DNA from: Limnanthes douglasii subsp. nivea
Taxonomy: Eukaryota; Streptophyta; Magnoliopsida; Brassicales; Limnanthaceae
Direction: 5' to 3'
DNA length: 64,000 nucleotides
NCBI GenBank assembly: GCA_036936605.1
Contig: JAUPFV010000004.1
Coordinates: forward strand, 123,554,852 to 123,618,851
Below the pieces are notes generated by a model, which was given only the letters and a program-made list of their open reading frames with translations, did no database searches and was not told where the DNA came from. Each line of letters begins with the position of its first letter. Positions within the stretch are counted from its first letter, which is position 1. Shown piece after piece: positions 11,166 to 24,312 of this stretch. Made by a program: the position numbers and the translations under genes.

Positions 11166-12671
11166 AAGTCTTTTTGTCTTTTTGGTATCTTAAAGTTTTT
11201 GGAATTTGGGGGGAAAATAAAAATTAGAAAAGTACTAATCTATTTTCTCTTTCTTCTAATATTAAAGCTAATTTGGTAAAAATATAGTTCTTTTACTACT
11301 AAACTAAGGAACTCATATTTGGATACTTATTTGGAATTAGAAATTTGAAAAAATATTTATGAATACTTTTTCCTTTAAATGTAATAGTTGATTTTATTTC
11401 AAAATCACCCGGACGATTCGGATATAATCTTCTTGTACATTTTCTCCGGTTATCTCTTAGATAAGTTCAACTTTCTTAAAAATTTATATAAAGTTGGCGG
11501 TGCCATCAGTTCAGTTTTCTTTACCTAGTGTTGTGTATATACTATTAATAGGACACACAAAAATATTTGGATAATATACGGGTGATTATAGAGTATCTAC
11601 TTGTCAGCGCATGGGACATGGGATGGGACCACTTTAGAAATAGAACTCGGTACTTCAAGTTCAGAGGAATTCGTAATTTTAGATTATCTCTAACTCTAAG
11701 ATAGAAACAAAAAATATTTAATATTTTAACAGTAGGGATGACGTACATATAAAAATACATGTTTAACATTTTGAAAATAAAAAATATATAAGTAATTTGA
11801 AAAATCAACGTGATCAAGGAGTTTTTTAGTCGGGTTCATTCTTGAAAAATAATTATTTATTTTGGTTTGATTTTTGCAAAATAATTATTTTACCATCTAA
11901 TATCTAGGTTTTATAAAAAGAAGTTACAAAATATAACGATATTTTTTATTTCAATAAAAGATTGAAAAAAAGATTTATGGTTGGGTATCTAAAATTAAAT
12001 TAAACTTTTATTAATTATAACACTTAATTAACTAATAAATATAAAAATATATGGATTTTTTATTTTTTATTTTTACTTTTTAAATTTTAAAGTAGGTATA
12101 CTTTTAACCGTAATTCAAAAAATAAATATAAAAATATTATCGATTTTTATCTTAACACAAACAAAATCACTTCGCTGAATGATTTGTTTTATTATATGCG
12201 TTAAGATTTAAGTCATTAATTGTTAAATCGAAATTACAAATTAAGATTAAATATTGTTTTGTCTAAATACAAATTAATCAATAAGATAAATATAAAATGC
12301 AAAACAATAACTAAAGTAAATGAAAATTATGGATTAATGGTAAAAGATTTTTTTTTTCTAATTACAAATTGTGAATCAAAAATTAAGATAAATAGGAATT
12401 TCAAATCAAAAGTAAAAAATAATTGCGTAAATGCGAAAGTAAATTGCGAATTTAGAATATATTTTATTTTCGCCTAAATGTGAATCAAGGTAAATGTTAA
12501 TTACATATTAAGGGTAAAAAAGATTCTGCGTGTATCCAAACAAAAATTATATTCATAATGAATCACATTTACAAATTTTGGACAACATACTAAACAAAAC
12601 ACAAAAAATAAAATGGATAAGGTAGAACTAGAACGAGGAACAATAAAAATTCTGAATTTGGATTCTACAAA

Positions 12672-12780
12672 CCACGTTTTTTTGCTAAGCGTGAGTCGTA
12701 AACTGAGGATAAAAATGATTTGTAATTCATGAATTGTTTTAACCTTTAGTTACGATTCACGCTTCGTTCAAAATCTTTTT
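12672..12780. repeat. Imperfect inverted repeat (hairpin), possible MITE core
   Basis: Left arm words AAGCGTGAGTCGTAAACT and right arm words AGTTACGATTCACGCTT are near-reverse complements. The arms are about 45 nt and meet at the perfect palindrome AATTCATGAATT (near 12728). A long imperfect stem in AT-rich DNA suggests a foldback element or MITE remnant, but no target duplication was found. Confidence 0.5.
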
Positions 12781-15700
12781 TTCATGATTTGCGAGTCTAT
12801 TGTCCTCATCTCCAAAATAAAAAACACATAATCACAACAAAAAAAATCATATTTTAAGTTATACACAATTTGAATATTCCTAATGAAACAAAATGAGAGA
12901 GAACAAGAAGATACAAAAACATATGCATACCTAAGATTACAGATAACAAGGGATTATTATGTTTGATTACAAAGAAGGATTACATATAGGAATCATATAC
13001 ATATCAAATACTTTCAACTCTCCGTTTTTTGTTTTCGTGCTCATGACCTAGTGTCAAATCTGTTATCAAATCATCATCTCCTCCTTGTTATAATCCACAA
13101 ACCGCTGACTCTATATTTAGACGAAACTGATTCGTCTGATCAAGATATTAAAATGATGATGCAACAACAACAATAGATGATGATGTTATCGCGTGACGAC
13201 ATGTTTGAAGGCTCGTTTGATTTTTATTTCATGATTTATTTATAGATTTGAAATAATTGAGAGAAAAACGAGATACGGGGATAATAAGCTATAAAAGCCT
13301 TATATAATAACTAAGGGTATTTGAAGTATTAAAAAACTATTAATTTTTAAGAGCTAATTGACAAAATTAAATGAATGGTATGTGATATAAATCCCATTTT
13401 GGGGGGAGTACGAGGATAATAAGTTTGGATTAGGATATTATGTAATAGTTAACCTATTAAAAAGTATATGATAGACTTATTATGACGATCATATTTTCTA
13501 AATTTCCAATAGTACTCGTTATGGAGAGCCTCTAATTATTGATGTGCGATGTATATTTTGATGTCTAAATATTATCGCAAGTGCAATAAAGTGACAATTC
13601 ATAGACACTTTGCATGTTCTTGTATGTCAAGTTGTGGAAAACGTGTAGAGATTTCCTGAATGGATTGTCTTATCAATAAAAATTCAGAGTATCCAAATTA
13701 TTATAATTATAAATCCAATTAATTAATTTGCAATCAACAATAAGTGTATTGGAACAATGGATATTGGAAGAGCTTCGTAAAATATATAGTGTATATACTA
13801 GTTGGATTGATGTAGGATCATGGGGGGAGATCCATTAATCTGACATTATAGATATTAAGCATTGAGAGTCCAATATGGTTATGGTCCTCAACCGACACAA
13901 TATATAGGATTAAAACGGTGTTGAGGCTTATGGGTTAAGAAAGTAGTAGAGAAATACTAACCTTTATATCAAAATTATACATTATTCAGTCAAAGTACAT
14001 TAATAAGTATTGGACTATAAAAAAGATAGTAAAAAATAAATATATATTTAATTCGTTACAATACTACACTTTACCATACGTATTCTTTCTATCTTTCTAA
14101 AACTCATATAGGTAAACTATCGGTGCTCATATAGTACAATCAACTTATATCATTCAAGAATTGAATACATGATTGCTCGTGATCGGAAGAAATATTTGAA
14201 ATTATCGGACTCTAATTGGTAAATGCAATGTCTCTCAGTCACTTGTTGACTTATTTTCTTATGTTGTTAGTATATGTATTATATTTCCAAATTCATTAAC
14301 TTTATAAGGATGGATATTGGTAAGTATCTTTAACTTACATGATTATATGTATCGTGTCATATGATTAAATTTTAAAAATACTTTTTAAAATTCTATAAAA
14401 CACTTATTTTATATGCGTTTTTCAGATTATGAATTCAAGGGGTTATCATAACAAATAATTTATGACATTGCTGCGGAAGCGATAGTGTCGCGATGTTCAC
14501 GTGAGTTGATGAGGCAACTGGGATTCGAAAGCTGCAACACCGCCACACTCGTCTGAGGTATCGTGGAAATGGATGTGCAAAAGCTATAATGCCACGGTGA
14601 GCACATATGTTACTGCATCGAAAATTGCAAAACAAATAACATGGTACCTAGCTTCCAATGATATAACTTCATTCTTGATTGTCCAAATTATGTGATTTTT
14701 TATTCAACCTAAATTTTAAATATCTACATGACAGTTTAGTTACTGTATTCAATAAACAATTGATTTACTCCAATTTTTTATGTATATGTAATATGTTAGT
14801 TTTTATAAATATGTTTTTATTGGCCCGAACTATTTTAGAGATGCAACTAACCATAAATTTTTAAATATGTTATTTTTAGTCAATTTTGCTATGTATAACA
14901 GTGCATTTTTTTAGATATAAATAAATATATGTTTATTATGTTAAATATTTAAGAGATGTATAGTTTTTTCTCTCTACTATGTATGTATTATGTAAGCATC
15001 TAGTATTGTAATTGTATGGCCTTTTATATGGGAGTGATGACCCATTCTCATTGTGGACTCTGAGATATACAGGTGATGTCTTATATGCATAGTGGTTGTC
15101 TGGTTTTTTTATTCTCAAGTTTAGAATTTGAATGACATTCATCTCCCTTAAGATAGCTAAACACTTAGGAGGAATATTTCAGATAATTTAGACTATTTTC
15201 GATGTTCATGGTGTAATAAAATACAATATAAAAGTCCTTTTACTTATAAATATAATTATCCGACATGATATTCATATAAAAAAGTCATATGTTCATTCTC
15301 GGAAACTATATGAAAATTCAGATACAATCACCAAAGTGATTCTACTAGTGAGTCATATATGAAAGGAGTTTGAGAATTCGTTGCCAAAGAACAGTAGTTG
15401 TGTATGTAGATCAGCCTAAATGAAAATTATGCACACATTTGTCTGAGGGAAAGCAAAATGTTGCATGACATTGTTGCATTTACATACAACATACTGATGC
15501 ACAACTAGACTTCAATGTTGAATAGTTTTGGATATATATGTTATGAAATATTCATGATCGACACAAAGAAATGCATGATTGTTTACAAATATGGTCGTAA
15601 ACGATTGTGAGACTTATGAGAAAAAATAGTTATAATTCTATATATAGGATCAAGTTTCAAAGTTTCAATTTGGGTTGACTTTTGAGTAAGGTCTCCAATT

Positions 15701-18211
15701 TCAGAGTACACACTTTATATTTTCCTATCTCAATTGGGTTATGATGAGATTATTAATTTTTTGTCAACATAAAGTTGAACAAGAATGAATAATAATAATA
15801 ATTCAGTTTTGACTACTAAATAGACTTATAAGTGAGTATAAATGATAAATTAGTTATACTAAGTCTTGAATCATAATAATTTAAGTATAATTTAGCATCA
15901 ATGCTTAATATTTCTAAAAAAACCCGCGATAAATTCATAAACGATGTGAGAAGTTTGAGATTTGGCTTGGCCGAAAAAGCTGTTTTCACATATTTGGTAT
16001 GGTCCTAGCTTTAATATATTACAGTTCTTACGTATGTTTGATGGACATGTATAGATGGAATTATCATATATATTATTTATTTAAGAAATACATTTAATTA
16101 TCATAATTAAGTAATTATAAAATATTTATACAAACAACGATGATTCATGAATTATAAAGTTACAAAATACATTATTTATATAAATTAAATTAACCATTAT
16201 ATTCAATAACGTTATAAAACTGTATGTATTACGCGGTAAAATAATTGAAAACCTTGGAAATTTATGTAGTGTCACAAATATCTATGTCACAGATCTCCAT
16301 AGGAGGTTGATAAGCTAGTTTCTTAGAATAATACATATTCTCTTGAATATTTTTATTGTTCATACATGTGCTGAATACATCAATGGAGAACTTACGAAAT
16401 AAATAAAATAAGGTGCATATGTATCAAGGAAGTCGTAGAAAAATTTCAATAAAATATCTATAAATTGTTCATATGTAGGGATGATCAAGATAACATATAT
16501 TGTTCGTAAATATATTTTGGTTGTATTATTCTTATATTTCATCGTGATCGCGAGTCACTCACAAGTTCAAATCAGTTGAGACCGAAGTATTGTATATCAT
16601 TTTTGTAAAATAATTTAGTTTGTTATATCTGACTCTGGCGATTTCCACTAAAAGAGGTATGATAGTTCAGCAAACAATGTTATGATCCATTTTGTTTAGT
16701 AAAATGTGTAATAATTCTTTATTACACAAATTTATTAATAGATAGTTATCAAAAAATTGTATATTAGCTTTAAACCTAGCAAAAGCTATGTCTGCGAGAA
16801 TTGTACATTTGAGCCCAACATTACGGATCTAACAATAATGAACGGGTGTGTGATACAATAATAATCATCTAAATTTAGCATACATTCCATTATAAATTAG
16901 TTTATTTTAAGATCCCACTACCAAGTTTATATTTGATACGATACAATAATTATGAGGAGATTTAGTTTGGATGGAAGTAATCAATGCACAACTCCTATTT
17001 TCGAGTCAAATTGATTCATTCACATTTAATTTGATCTTTTATAACTAATCAATTCCTCTTAAAATAAATGTTCAAATCCATATGTAGACATAAATAATTA
17101 TAGTTATTGGTGAAGAACAAATTCAATATTCTCAAGAAATTATGCAAACTTAAGTTAGTATTGTATTTTACAAAGACCCACAAACAAATCATCTTAAGTT
17201 AGATATTTATATAAAATATTCTAAAAAATATTAAGATCTTTATGATACAACATACAAATTAAGTTTAAGTTTCTATAACATCATAAATAGTTCTGCAATA
17301 AAATGAATATCTTTATGATGCAATATATTAATCACTGAACAACTTTTGTAACGCCATGGGGAAGTACTATAAGAACGTTAAAAAATTTCAGGTGCAGTAT
17401 AAAATCCAATTTCTGCTTCGATAACATTGTAAAAGTTTTATAATAATATTAAAAATCTTGTAGCGTATATGGATATTTGAGTTTAAGCTTCTATAACATC
17501 ACATAAAATTCTAGTTCTCAATTGTGAATCATTATAACAACAATGCGAAATGGATGTAAGATAATCCAATTTTTTTTTGTTATCTAAAGAAAATAGATTA
17601 CTTAGTTTTATTATAATTTAATCATGCTTAACTCAAAGGTAATATGATAAAATATACACAATGTCTTACATCAAACAAGTTTCATTCAATATGGAAAAAA
17701 AATATTTTAAAAAAAATATTTATATTAGTGAGGTGAATGATTATTTATGACTATTATAGTACAACGTGCACACTTTAACATTAAGCTTTATCAACGAATA
17801 TAAAGAATAATATCTTTATGAATAGTAACATTAAAATAATATATTACAATCTAATTACTTTATTAGTTGAGTATGATAGGTTGCAATATTTAATTTACTC
17901 AGAATATTAATAAGTTTTTAACAATCATGCAGATTTCATGGAGTCAATAATTTTTAGCAATTATAAATTCATTATTTACATTTATAAAAAAGTGAGTCAC
18001 AAATAATTACCAAATAGTGAGTCACAAATAATTACCAAAATAATTTAGTAATGGCCAAAATACAACCAACAAATTTTATAATTATTAATAGACTCAATCT
18101 TTGATATAAAAATATTATCTTACATTTATTTCTCGTCTATTTATTTTCTTTTCACAAAACACACTATCAACATCACAGAACATCGTTGACTAAGAGTACT
18201 CGAAGCCAATT

Positions 18212-19316
18212 ATGGTGTTAGATATGTTGTGGAATATTACAAGCATGGTGCTATCAGTGGTGATAGTTGCTTATATACGACAAAGGAAAAACCTAACAAT
18301 CTGATTAAGCTTAGGATTTGTGGGTACGCATTGCAATGCTTTGTACATGTGAGGACTCGTTAGAGTTCATGAAAAGAATTTTGAGAAAATATGAGGGTAC
18401 ACAAAGTGGAAAAGATATATCTATTGAGATTATATACGATAATAAAGATGATGATGATAATGGCGGAGAAAGTATCTATAGTAGTCGGAGACAATCTAAG
18501 TCACTAATGTTATTGATTTTTGCGTTCTAATCCTCGGTTGAAAAGTTGCAATTTTTATATAAAAATAGATATTTGATTCATGTATTCAAATAAAATCATA
18601 CGATTAATTAGAAATAGTATATTAAGCTTTTCAATCAATATGAAATAAATTCATTTGGTAAAGCATATAGTATGGTTTGTTCTAACCAAAATAATTGATA
18701 AAATATAAGAATCAAGGGATTATTGTGCTTCCAATTTCTTATCCTATAATCCATTAGTTGCACAAACTCTAATTTGACTTATCTATTAGTTGTCGTAAAT
18801 AAATATTTCTATCGAGATGGATTTATGATACCAATTTGCGTAATTTTTATATATTAATTGAATTTGTTGTCCAAATTTTATAGAGAGCTGAGGTAGAATA
18901 GGCCATAGCTGTATATAGACTTGTTGATGATGTGAGGTCAGAGTTCATAAGTGTGGTCGTAGTCTAATAAAGCATATAATTATTCTTTGTAAGTCCATAG
19001 ATCAAGGTTCTTTAGTATTCTAACATCTTGAATTTAACAGTTGGAAGACCAGGATGAAGTAATTGAATATGTCTCACCAATGCTTAGATTAAACAAAAGA
19101 CTTATAACGGCAATGCACCTGATACAATAATTGTTTCATCATCCATCAATGACAATCTTATTTTCATATGCAAGCTCTAACTATGAGAGTGTTGTATATG
19201 TTAGTGTCAGAGTAGCCTCAGGGGATGCATGTAACACGTTGTATTCTTCTAAAAGTAGTAGTCTTGTGCATGTTGACACCAAGAACACGTACGAACCGCT
19301 AATATTGTCTTTATAA
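18212..19316 (+). other. Unassigned coding-like island
   Basis: Three short plus-strand frames lie here: a 30-codon frame from 18212 with a hydrophobic stretch (MVLSVVIVAYI), a 70-codon frame at 18318-18530 with an Asp-rich segment (DNKDDDDNGGE), and a 61-codon frame at 19131-19316. Composition is less AT-biased than the surroundings. None matches a family I recognise and no convincing splice chain links them, so this may be an old gene fragment or chance. Confidence 0.15.
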
Positions 19317-19974
19317 TTAAAACATGTCAAATCGCGTCCACCTGCACATATTATGGTTGTCGTTGTTGATTAACGGACATGTTGGTCTTATTCGACCTAT
19401 AATTTTATGTTGTTTACTTTGTTTTGGTGCGTGAGGTTTTTTAGATCATTCCACTAGTGCCGACTTTTTCTTTGAAGTATTTGCATTTTTTATATTTTTT
19501 GATCCAATTTTAGATCAAACTATTTATCGTAACGATTATGAAAATATGTTCAAAGTATTTGTAAGAACAATATTTGGTTATTTAAAATATTTGTCTACTA
19601 AATAAATAATATTTTCCAAAAAAATTTACATAAAAATATCACATAACTACTAATGAAAAAAACATTTGTTATAACCTTACTTTATATTTGTTGTTATTTT
19701 CAAAAAAAATTAATATTAAAAATATTTTGGTTTAGATAATAATAGGAAAAGAGACGTTAAAAAAAATAAATTTTTTATTCAGAATATGTTTAGTCCGAAG
19801 TATATATATATAAAGTTTTAATCTTCTATAATAATTACATATAATCTTATGATAATTATACAGTCTCCTAATAATCTTAGAATTTTATAATATTATATTA
19901 TTTGGTCCATTCTAATAATATTCAATATCTTAATATATTTTATTCGATATCCTCTAATAATTGTATGTTATTCT

Positions 19975-20160
19975 TTTTTTTTTAAGGAAACCCGCAGCCG
20001 CTATTCACAGTGCGCACAATATAGCCTACAAACCAACGCCAGAAGGTAAACAACACAAGGTGACAAGCTCAGCCAAGAAAGCATATGTAGAAGGACTCAA
20101 ACTCATGACCTTTGGTCACAAGCACACCATACTCAACCAACTCGGCTACCCCTTGGGGGC
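19975..20160 (-). mobile_element. tRNA-derived SINE, copy 1
   Basis: On the minus strand the head reads GGGGTAGCCGAGTTGGTTG, containing a pol III box A (TAGCCGAGTTGG). It is followed by a box B-like AGTTTGAGTCC 40-50 nt on, then a unique body and a short A-rich tail (TTAAAAAAAAAG). It is flanked by a 16-bp target duplication, AATTGTATGTTATTCT at 19959-19974 and AATTGTACGTTATTCT at 20161-20176 (one mismatch), as expected for LINE-mobilised insertion. Relatives are at 48290-48495 (minus) and 21866-21964 (plus, truncated). The in-frame translation is a by-product, not a protein gene. Confidence 0.88.
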
Positions 20161-20176
20161 AATTGTACGTTATTCT

Positions 20177-21865
20177 ATTATTTTTTCCATGTGTTCTAGT
20201 GTAATAATAAGTAGTTATATTTAATGCTAAATGTGGAATAAATAAGTTTCCCTTTCTATATTTTATATGGAATATAGTTGTATATTATTAGGGTAGACAT
20301 ATTTATTAGTCTATTGTAATAATACGTAATTATATTTAACATGGTGAAAATGTACTAGGTTCAGGCCGATTCGTTTGACCCGTTATTTCTTTTATTCGAA
20401 TTTGAATCCAGTCTGATCCACAATGGGTTTAATATTTTTGGACTAATTTAGTTCAAAATTGACTTTATTTTTTAAACAAAATCCAATACAACTAAATAAA
20501 AAAAATTAAATATTAGTAGAAGAAATAAACATAATTTTTTTTATAAAAACAATATAAAATATGTTTAAAATAATATAAAATAAAATATAAAAACAAATAC
20601 AAAACATTTTTGAAAGTTTTTATAGGTTCTAATAGTATTATTAGAATTAAACTTTTCATTTTTATTGTCAAAATCATAAAAAAAACTTTTGAAATACCGA
20701 TTCTAACTTTTACCGACGATGTCAGTTTTTTTTAGTTATTAGTAAATATATATTTCTAGTTATATTTTATAAATTTATAATTATTTTTTATTTTGTATAT
20801 ATAGTTTATATTTACGGATCAGATTAGGTGTTGGACAAAATAAAAATTCATATTCGATTTGATTCGCCTATGGATCATAATTCGTGTATCTGAACCCGGT
20901 CTGTTATATATTCGGACCGGACAAAACCTTATCGGATTTGACCGGTTTGGACGAGCTCGGACCGACGATTTCTAATCCTAATATATTATATTGTATTTTC
21001 TAATAATTTTATATTATTCTACTAAATAATATAAATAAATTAAAAAGAATTTTACTTGACAAAAATGTAATTATATATATTATTATCACTAATAAAGGGA
21101 CTCCCAGTAAAGAATTATCATCTTATCGATATTATTTACCCCACTAAACAAAAAAATCCTTCTACGCCGTTATTGATTTAATATATGTTGTTTTTATTTT
21201 GTATAAAAAGTAGTGTTCATCGCCAGATATGTTCTGTAGAACTCTATGGACCACTTTTAATATTTTATTTATTAAATTAATATTTTATTTATATAAAAAT
21301 AATAGATCATGTTAATTTAATAATATGCATTTGAATGACGTTTTTTTTTAATCACCAATAAATTAATGTTGTATAAAATCTTCGAACAATTTCTCTCCCG
21401 TTAAATTACCTAAGAAGGAGTTCCAAATATGAATATGGCTAATTAAATTTTAGAACCAAATACTTATTACTAATATATTTTTAAATTTGGGATGGTTAGT
21501 GATTAAAAGTTTTTCTTCCATGTACTTATCGCTAGATTACCTTTTCTCTTTATATCCGTGGCATTTATTGACTGTCACAGCCGATAAACTTAAACTCATA
21601 GATAGCTTATGCTTATGCTGACGTCAGCACGAGACGGACGCTGAAGCGGTCTATTCGACTTATTTTATCCAAAAAAAAAGTCGATTTTGCCCTTTGGATT
21701 AATAATTTTAATCTCCAGTCCTTCATATTTATTGTTTCTTATAATGCTGAATTTGAAATGTAAATCGTTCGATTTTAAGATTATAATAGTTTTTAAATTT
21801 AGTTTCTACCTTCATCTTAACGTGCTAGTTTCTAGTTGGAAGATATAACACGTGTATTATGTTTC
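20177..21865. other. Intergenic DNA with an old GC-richer patch
   Basis: 20340-20460 and 20810-20985 hold degenerate words such as GACCGGTTTGGACGAGCTCG and TCTGAACCCGGTCTG on either side of an AT-rich centre. This is the texture of a small, old DNA transposon, but I could not define inverted ends or a target duplication. The rest is featureless AT-rich DNA. Confidence 0.35.
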
Positions 21866-21964
21866 GAAGGGGGTAGCCGAGTTGGTTAAATAAAACATGC
21901 TTGTGATCAAAGGTCATGAGTTTGAGTCCCTCTACGTACGTTTTCTCAGCCGAGTCTATCATCT
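21866..21964 (+). mobile_element. tRNA-derived SINE, 5' half only (copy 3)
   Basis: GGGGGTAGCCGAGTTGG starts the copy, with box A at 21874-21885 and a box B-like GAGTTTGAGTCCC. Similarity to the copies at 19975 and 48290 continues to CAGCCGAGTCTATCATCTTG and then stops exactly where the left LTR of element B begins. The 3' half of the SINE is not found beyond the right LTR at 32577. Confidence 0.8.
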
Positions 21965-22540
21965 TGGATCAGGACAAGGAATGAAGAAAAGGACAAGTTC
22001 TATAGCATTGACGAGCTCAAAGACAAATACAGCATTGAAGAGCTCAAAGGCAGATCGAGCTCAAAGAAAGATCGAGCTCGAAGACAAATGCAGCATTGAT
22101 GAGCTCAAAGGGAGATCGAGCTCATGGGAAGAATCAATCAACTACATCAGGGATGCGGTGAGCATATGATCAAGGTCGAGTGTGGACTTAAAAAAGATAA
22201 GCTGAGCATGTGTTTATTGAGCTCGAGCTCTGCATCATTAGACTCGTCCAGCTCGGCCTAAAGTGTGGATTAGACTGAGCGGTTTCTTAACCAATGTAAT
22301 GTAACACACGTTTTGACTCTTAAGTCAAACCGTTTTAGTTATTTGTTCTATAATTATAGGGATAGTGAGGTTAGTGGGTTAGTGGCGCTTAAAGCGCGAA
22401 CGTATGTAACTGCCCACTAATTTGTACATTATAAATAGGGAGGACCTATCGGTTAATGAATGGATATTTTTTCGGCTTATCTCTTTCTTAGCTAAAATTC
22501 TAAAGACTATACTGTGGTAGAACTTGTTATTCCCGTAACA
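21965..22540 (+). repeat. 5' LTR of element B (first ~55 bp missing)
   Basis: It aligns along its whole length with 31995-32576 and ends TTCCCGTAACA. The first third contains about eight degenerate copies of GAGCTCAAAG in both LTRs. A TATA-like TTATAAATAGGGAGG lies near 22430. Its start is replaced by SINE sequence. Confidence 0.88.
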
Positions 22541-22543
22541 AAT

Positions 22544-22560
22544 TTGGCCGTCTGTGGGAA
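22544..22560 (+). other. Primer binding site of element B
   Basis: TTGGCCGTCTGTGGGAA follows the LTR end after three bases. Common plant gypsy PBSs read TTGGCGCCGTCTGTGGGAA, so this copy looks like that site with a two-base loss after TTGG. Confidence 0.7.
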
Positions 22561-22578
22561 TTTTCTTAACCAATCATT

Positions 22579-23625
22579 ATGGTAGTCACAAGGTCAAGAA
22601 TCGAGAGAGACAACCAGGAAACTAGCGAAACAACAACACACCGGAGAAGAACTGTAAGTCAACCAGCAGGACGAGGCGCCCTAAATTCCGGTCAACCAGC
22701 AATCCCACGACACCTAAATGGTAGTGGTGACGGAGGGACCATCGATTCTGCCTACGGTCGTTTCCAGGGAAGAGGTGCATCTCCATCAGCCGGTGGATGA
22801 ATCAGGGTTTGCAAAACTGCGGAAGTCATACCGGCAGGTGACTCGGTGGTCCTCCAACTAGTACAAAAGAATCCAGAATCTCCAAGAGGAGCAGTTGAAA
22901 ATAGAGTTTGAGTGAGACGTAAGGGAACAAGCCATACATGCCGCAATGGTGGGAATGAACGATGCTATTCATACTCTAACCGCTAAGATCTAGGGAACGA
23001 GCAAGACCCATCAACCGTCTGGACTAAAGGTGAGCAAAGTTAACTGAACAGATCGCTCGTCCAAACGAGATGACAAGCAGGAAGGTGAAAACAAGAGTGG
23101 GGGTACGAATTGTAGAAGAGAACTGCGGGACGAGGTGAAGCAGACGTCAACCAAGCAAGCTCGGGAGAATGAGGACCTCCGCTACAATCAGATCCGCCCG
23201 AAGTTATCGGCTTACATACTGAATGAATCACCATTCTCTGAGAAATTCTGGAAGCTCAGCTCCCCAAGAAGTTCGACCCATTCAGAATGAAAGCATATGA
23301 TGGAAATGGGGATCCAGAGAGGCATTTGGAGCAGTTCAGAAACATGATGATGGCTTTCAACCCCGATGATGCGATGTATGCCGAGCACTATCTATGACCC
23401 TCAAAGGTAACACCATTGACTGGTTCAACAGCTTACCAAAAGGATTCATCTATGACTTTACAGAACTATGGAAAGTATTCGGGGAAATGTTTGTTGGCAA
23501 CAAGTAACTTAAGTGCGAGCGAGACTCAATCATGGACCTTAATCAACGCCGAGGTGAGTCTCTTAAAACAAACAGGCTAAAAATAAGTTTGACGTGTATG
23601 AGATAGATGGAAATTCTTATTAAAA
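22579..23625 (+). pseudogene. Gypsy gag (element B), degenerate
   Basis: The frame opens MVVTRSRIERDNQE at 22579 and stops at 22798. The gag core is seen in pieces: LPKKFDPFRMKAYDGNGDPE then HLEQFRNMMMAFNPDD at 23265-23370, and TIDWFNSLPKGFIYDF at 23410-23470, in shifted frames with stops between. The zinc knuckle expected before the protease is absent; the sequence jumps from GESLK (about 23555) to the protease, so the 3' third of gag is deleted. Confidence 0.8.
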
Positions 23626-23629
23626 CTAC

Positions 23630-24312
23630 AGGGATCCAGTAGCCGACCTCACATTTAATAATGATGACCTCAGAGGTGTCAGTTCACCACATGAAGACAC
23701 TTTGACTATTCACTTAGACATTTGAGGGGTAATGGTAACCCGAGAACTGGTGGATGGAGGAAGCTTGGCATATATTATTTTCGAAATCAGCTTTGATCGT
23801 ATGTAGAACATGCCACCATATTGACCTACTCAGCAGACATTGGTCGGCTATGAAGGAAAATCCTCTCAATGTGTTGGGGAGGTGGAGCTGTTAGTAAAGG
23901 TTGGTCACGGAGCTACAAAGAAGGAACTAAAAACTCTGTTTTTAATTTCCAACGCGCCGAGCTCTTACCATGCGATTATCGGACGACCATGGCTGCATAT
24001 GATGGAAGCGACGCCATGTACATTTCGACAATGCATCAAATATCCGGTAGGCAGTAGGAACAATACGGGGCAGTCAAAGGACTTCGCGAACATGTTATGC
24101 AATCGCGTCGGACCCGTCCAAACCTATCCAAATGGCGAGGGAGACGTTACACCATCAACTTTAGATCTCACCTCACCAGATCGAGTGGATGATCCACGTG
24201 AAAATGAGGATTCAACTACTACAGATACTACAACAATAAATACAATCATATCTAACAGTAGAATGCTTCAATTGGAAAGGAGCTGTCTCAGGATTCAAAG
24301 GTACGTTTCATA
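23630..24312 (+). pseudogene. Gypsy protease (element B)
   Basis: Recognisable blocks are FNNDDLRGVSSPHEDTL, the active-site region TRELVDGGSLAYIIF with the catalytic Asp kept, and HAIIGRPWLHMMEATPCTFR. Stops at about 23724, 23803 and 23823 interrupt it. It is the counterpart of the protease in element A, which has lost this catalytic segment. Confidence 0.8.

Larger units (their letters stand above)
11166..19958. other. AT-rich intergenic DNA, no gene recognised
   Basis: Almost nine kilobases are dominated by A/T runs and short degenerate words. Frames are short and unconvincing. Apart from the hairpin at 12672-12780 and the weak coding-like island near 18200-19320, I see nothing I can name. 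Parts (for example 13540-13960) have the texture of an old LTR but no ends that I can support. Confidence 0.6.

Noticed and set aside
13540..13960. Copia-type LTR
   Set aside because: It has LTR-like texture only; no TG..CA ends, PBS or partner copy was found.
20000..20160. Protein-coding resemblance between 19961-20224 and 48248-48490 on the plus strand
   Set aside because: The shared translation comes from the SINE body read on the wrong strand. Pol III boxes, A-rich tail and target duplication explain the similarity.
20340..20990. Defined small DNA transposon
   Set aside because: The texture is suggestive, but no matching inverted ends or target duplication could be shown.
21870..21930. 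Possible tRNA gene (GGGGGTAGCCGAGTTGG...GAGTTTGAGTCCC)
   Set aside because: Acceptor and anticodon stems do not pair and the sequence continues as the SINE body; it is a SINE head.
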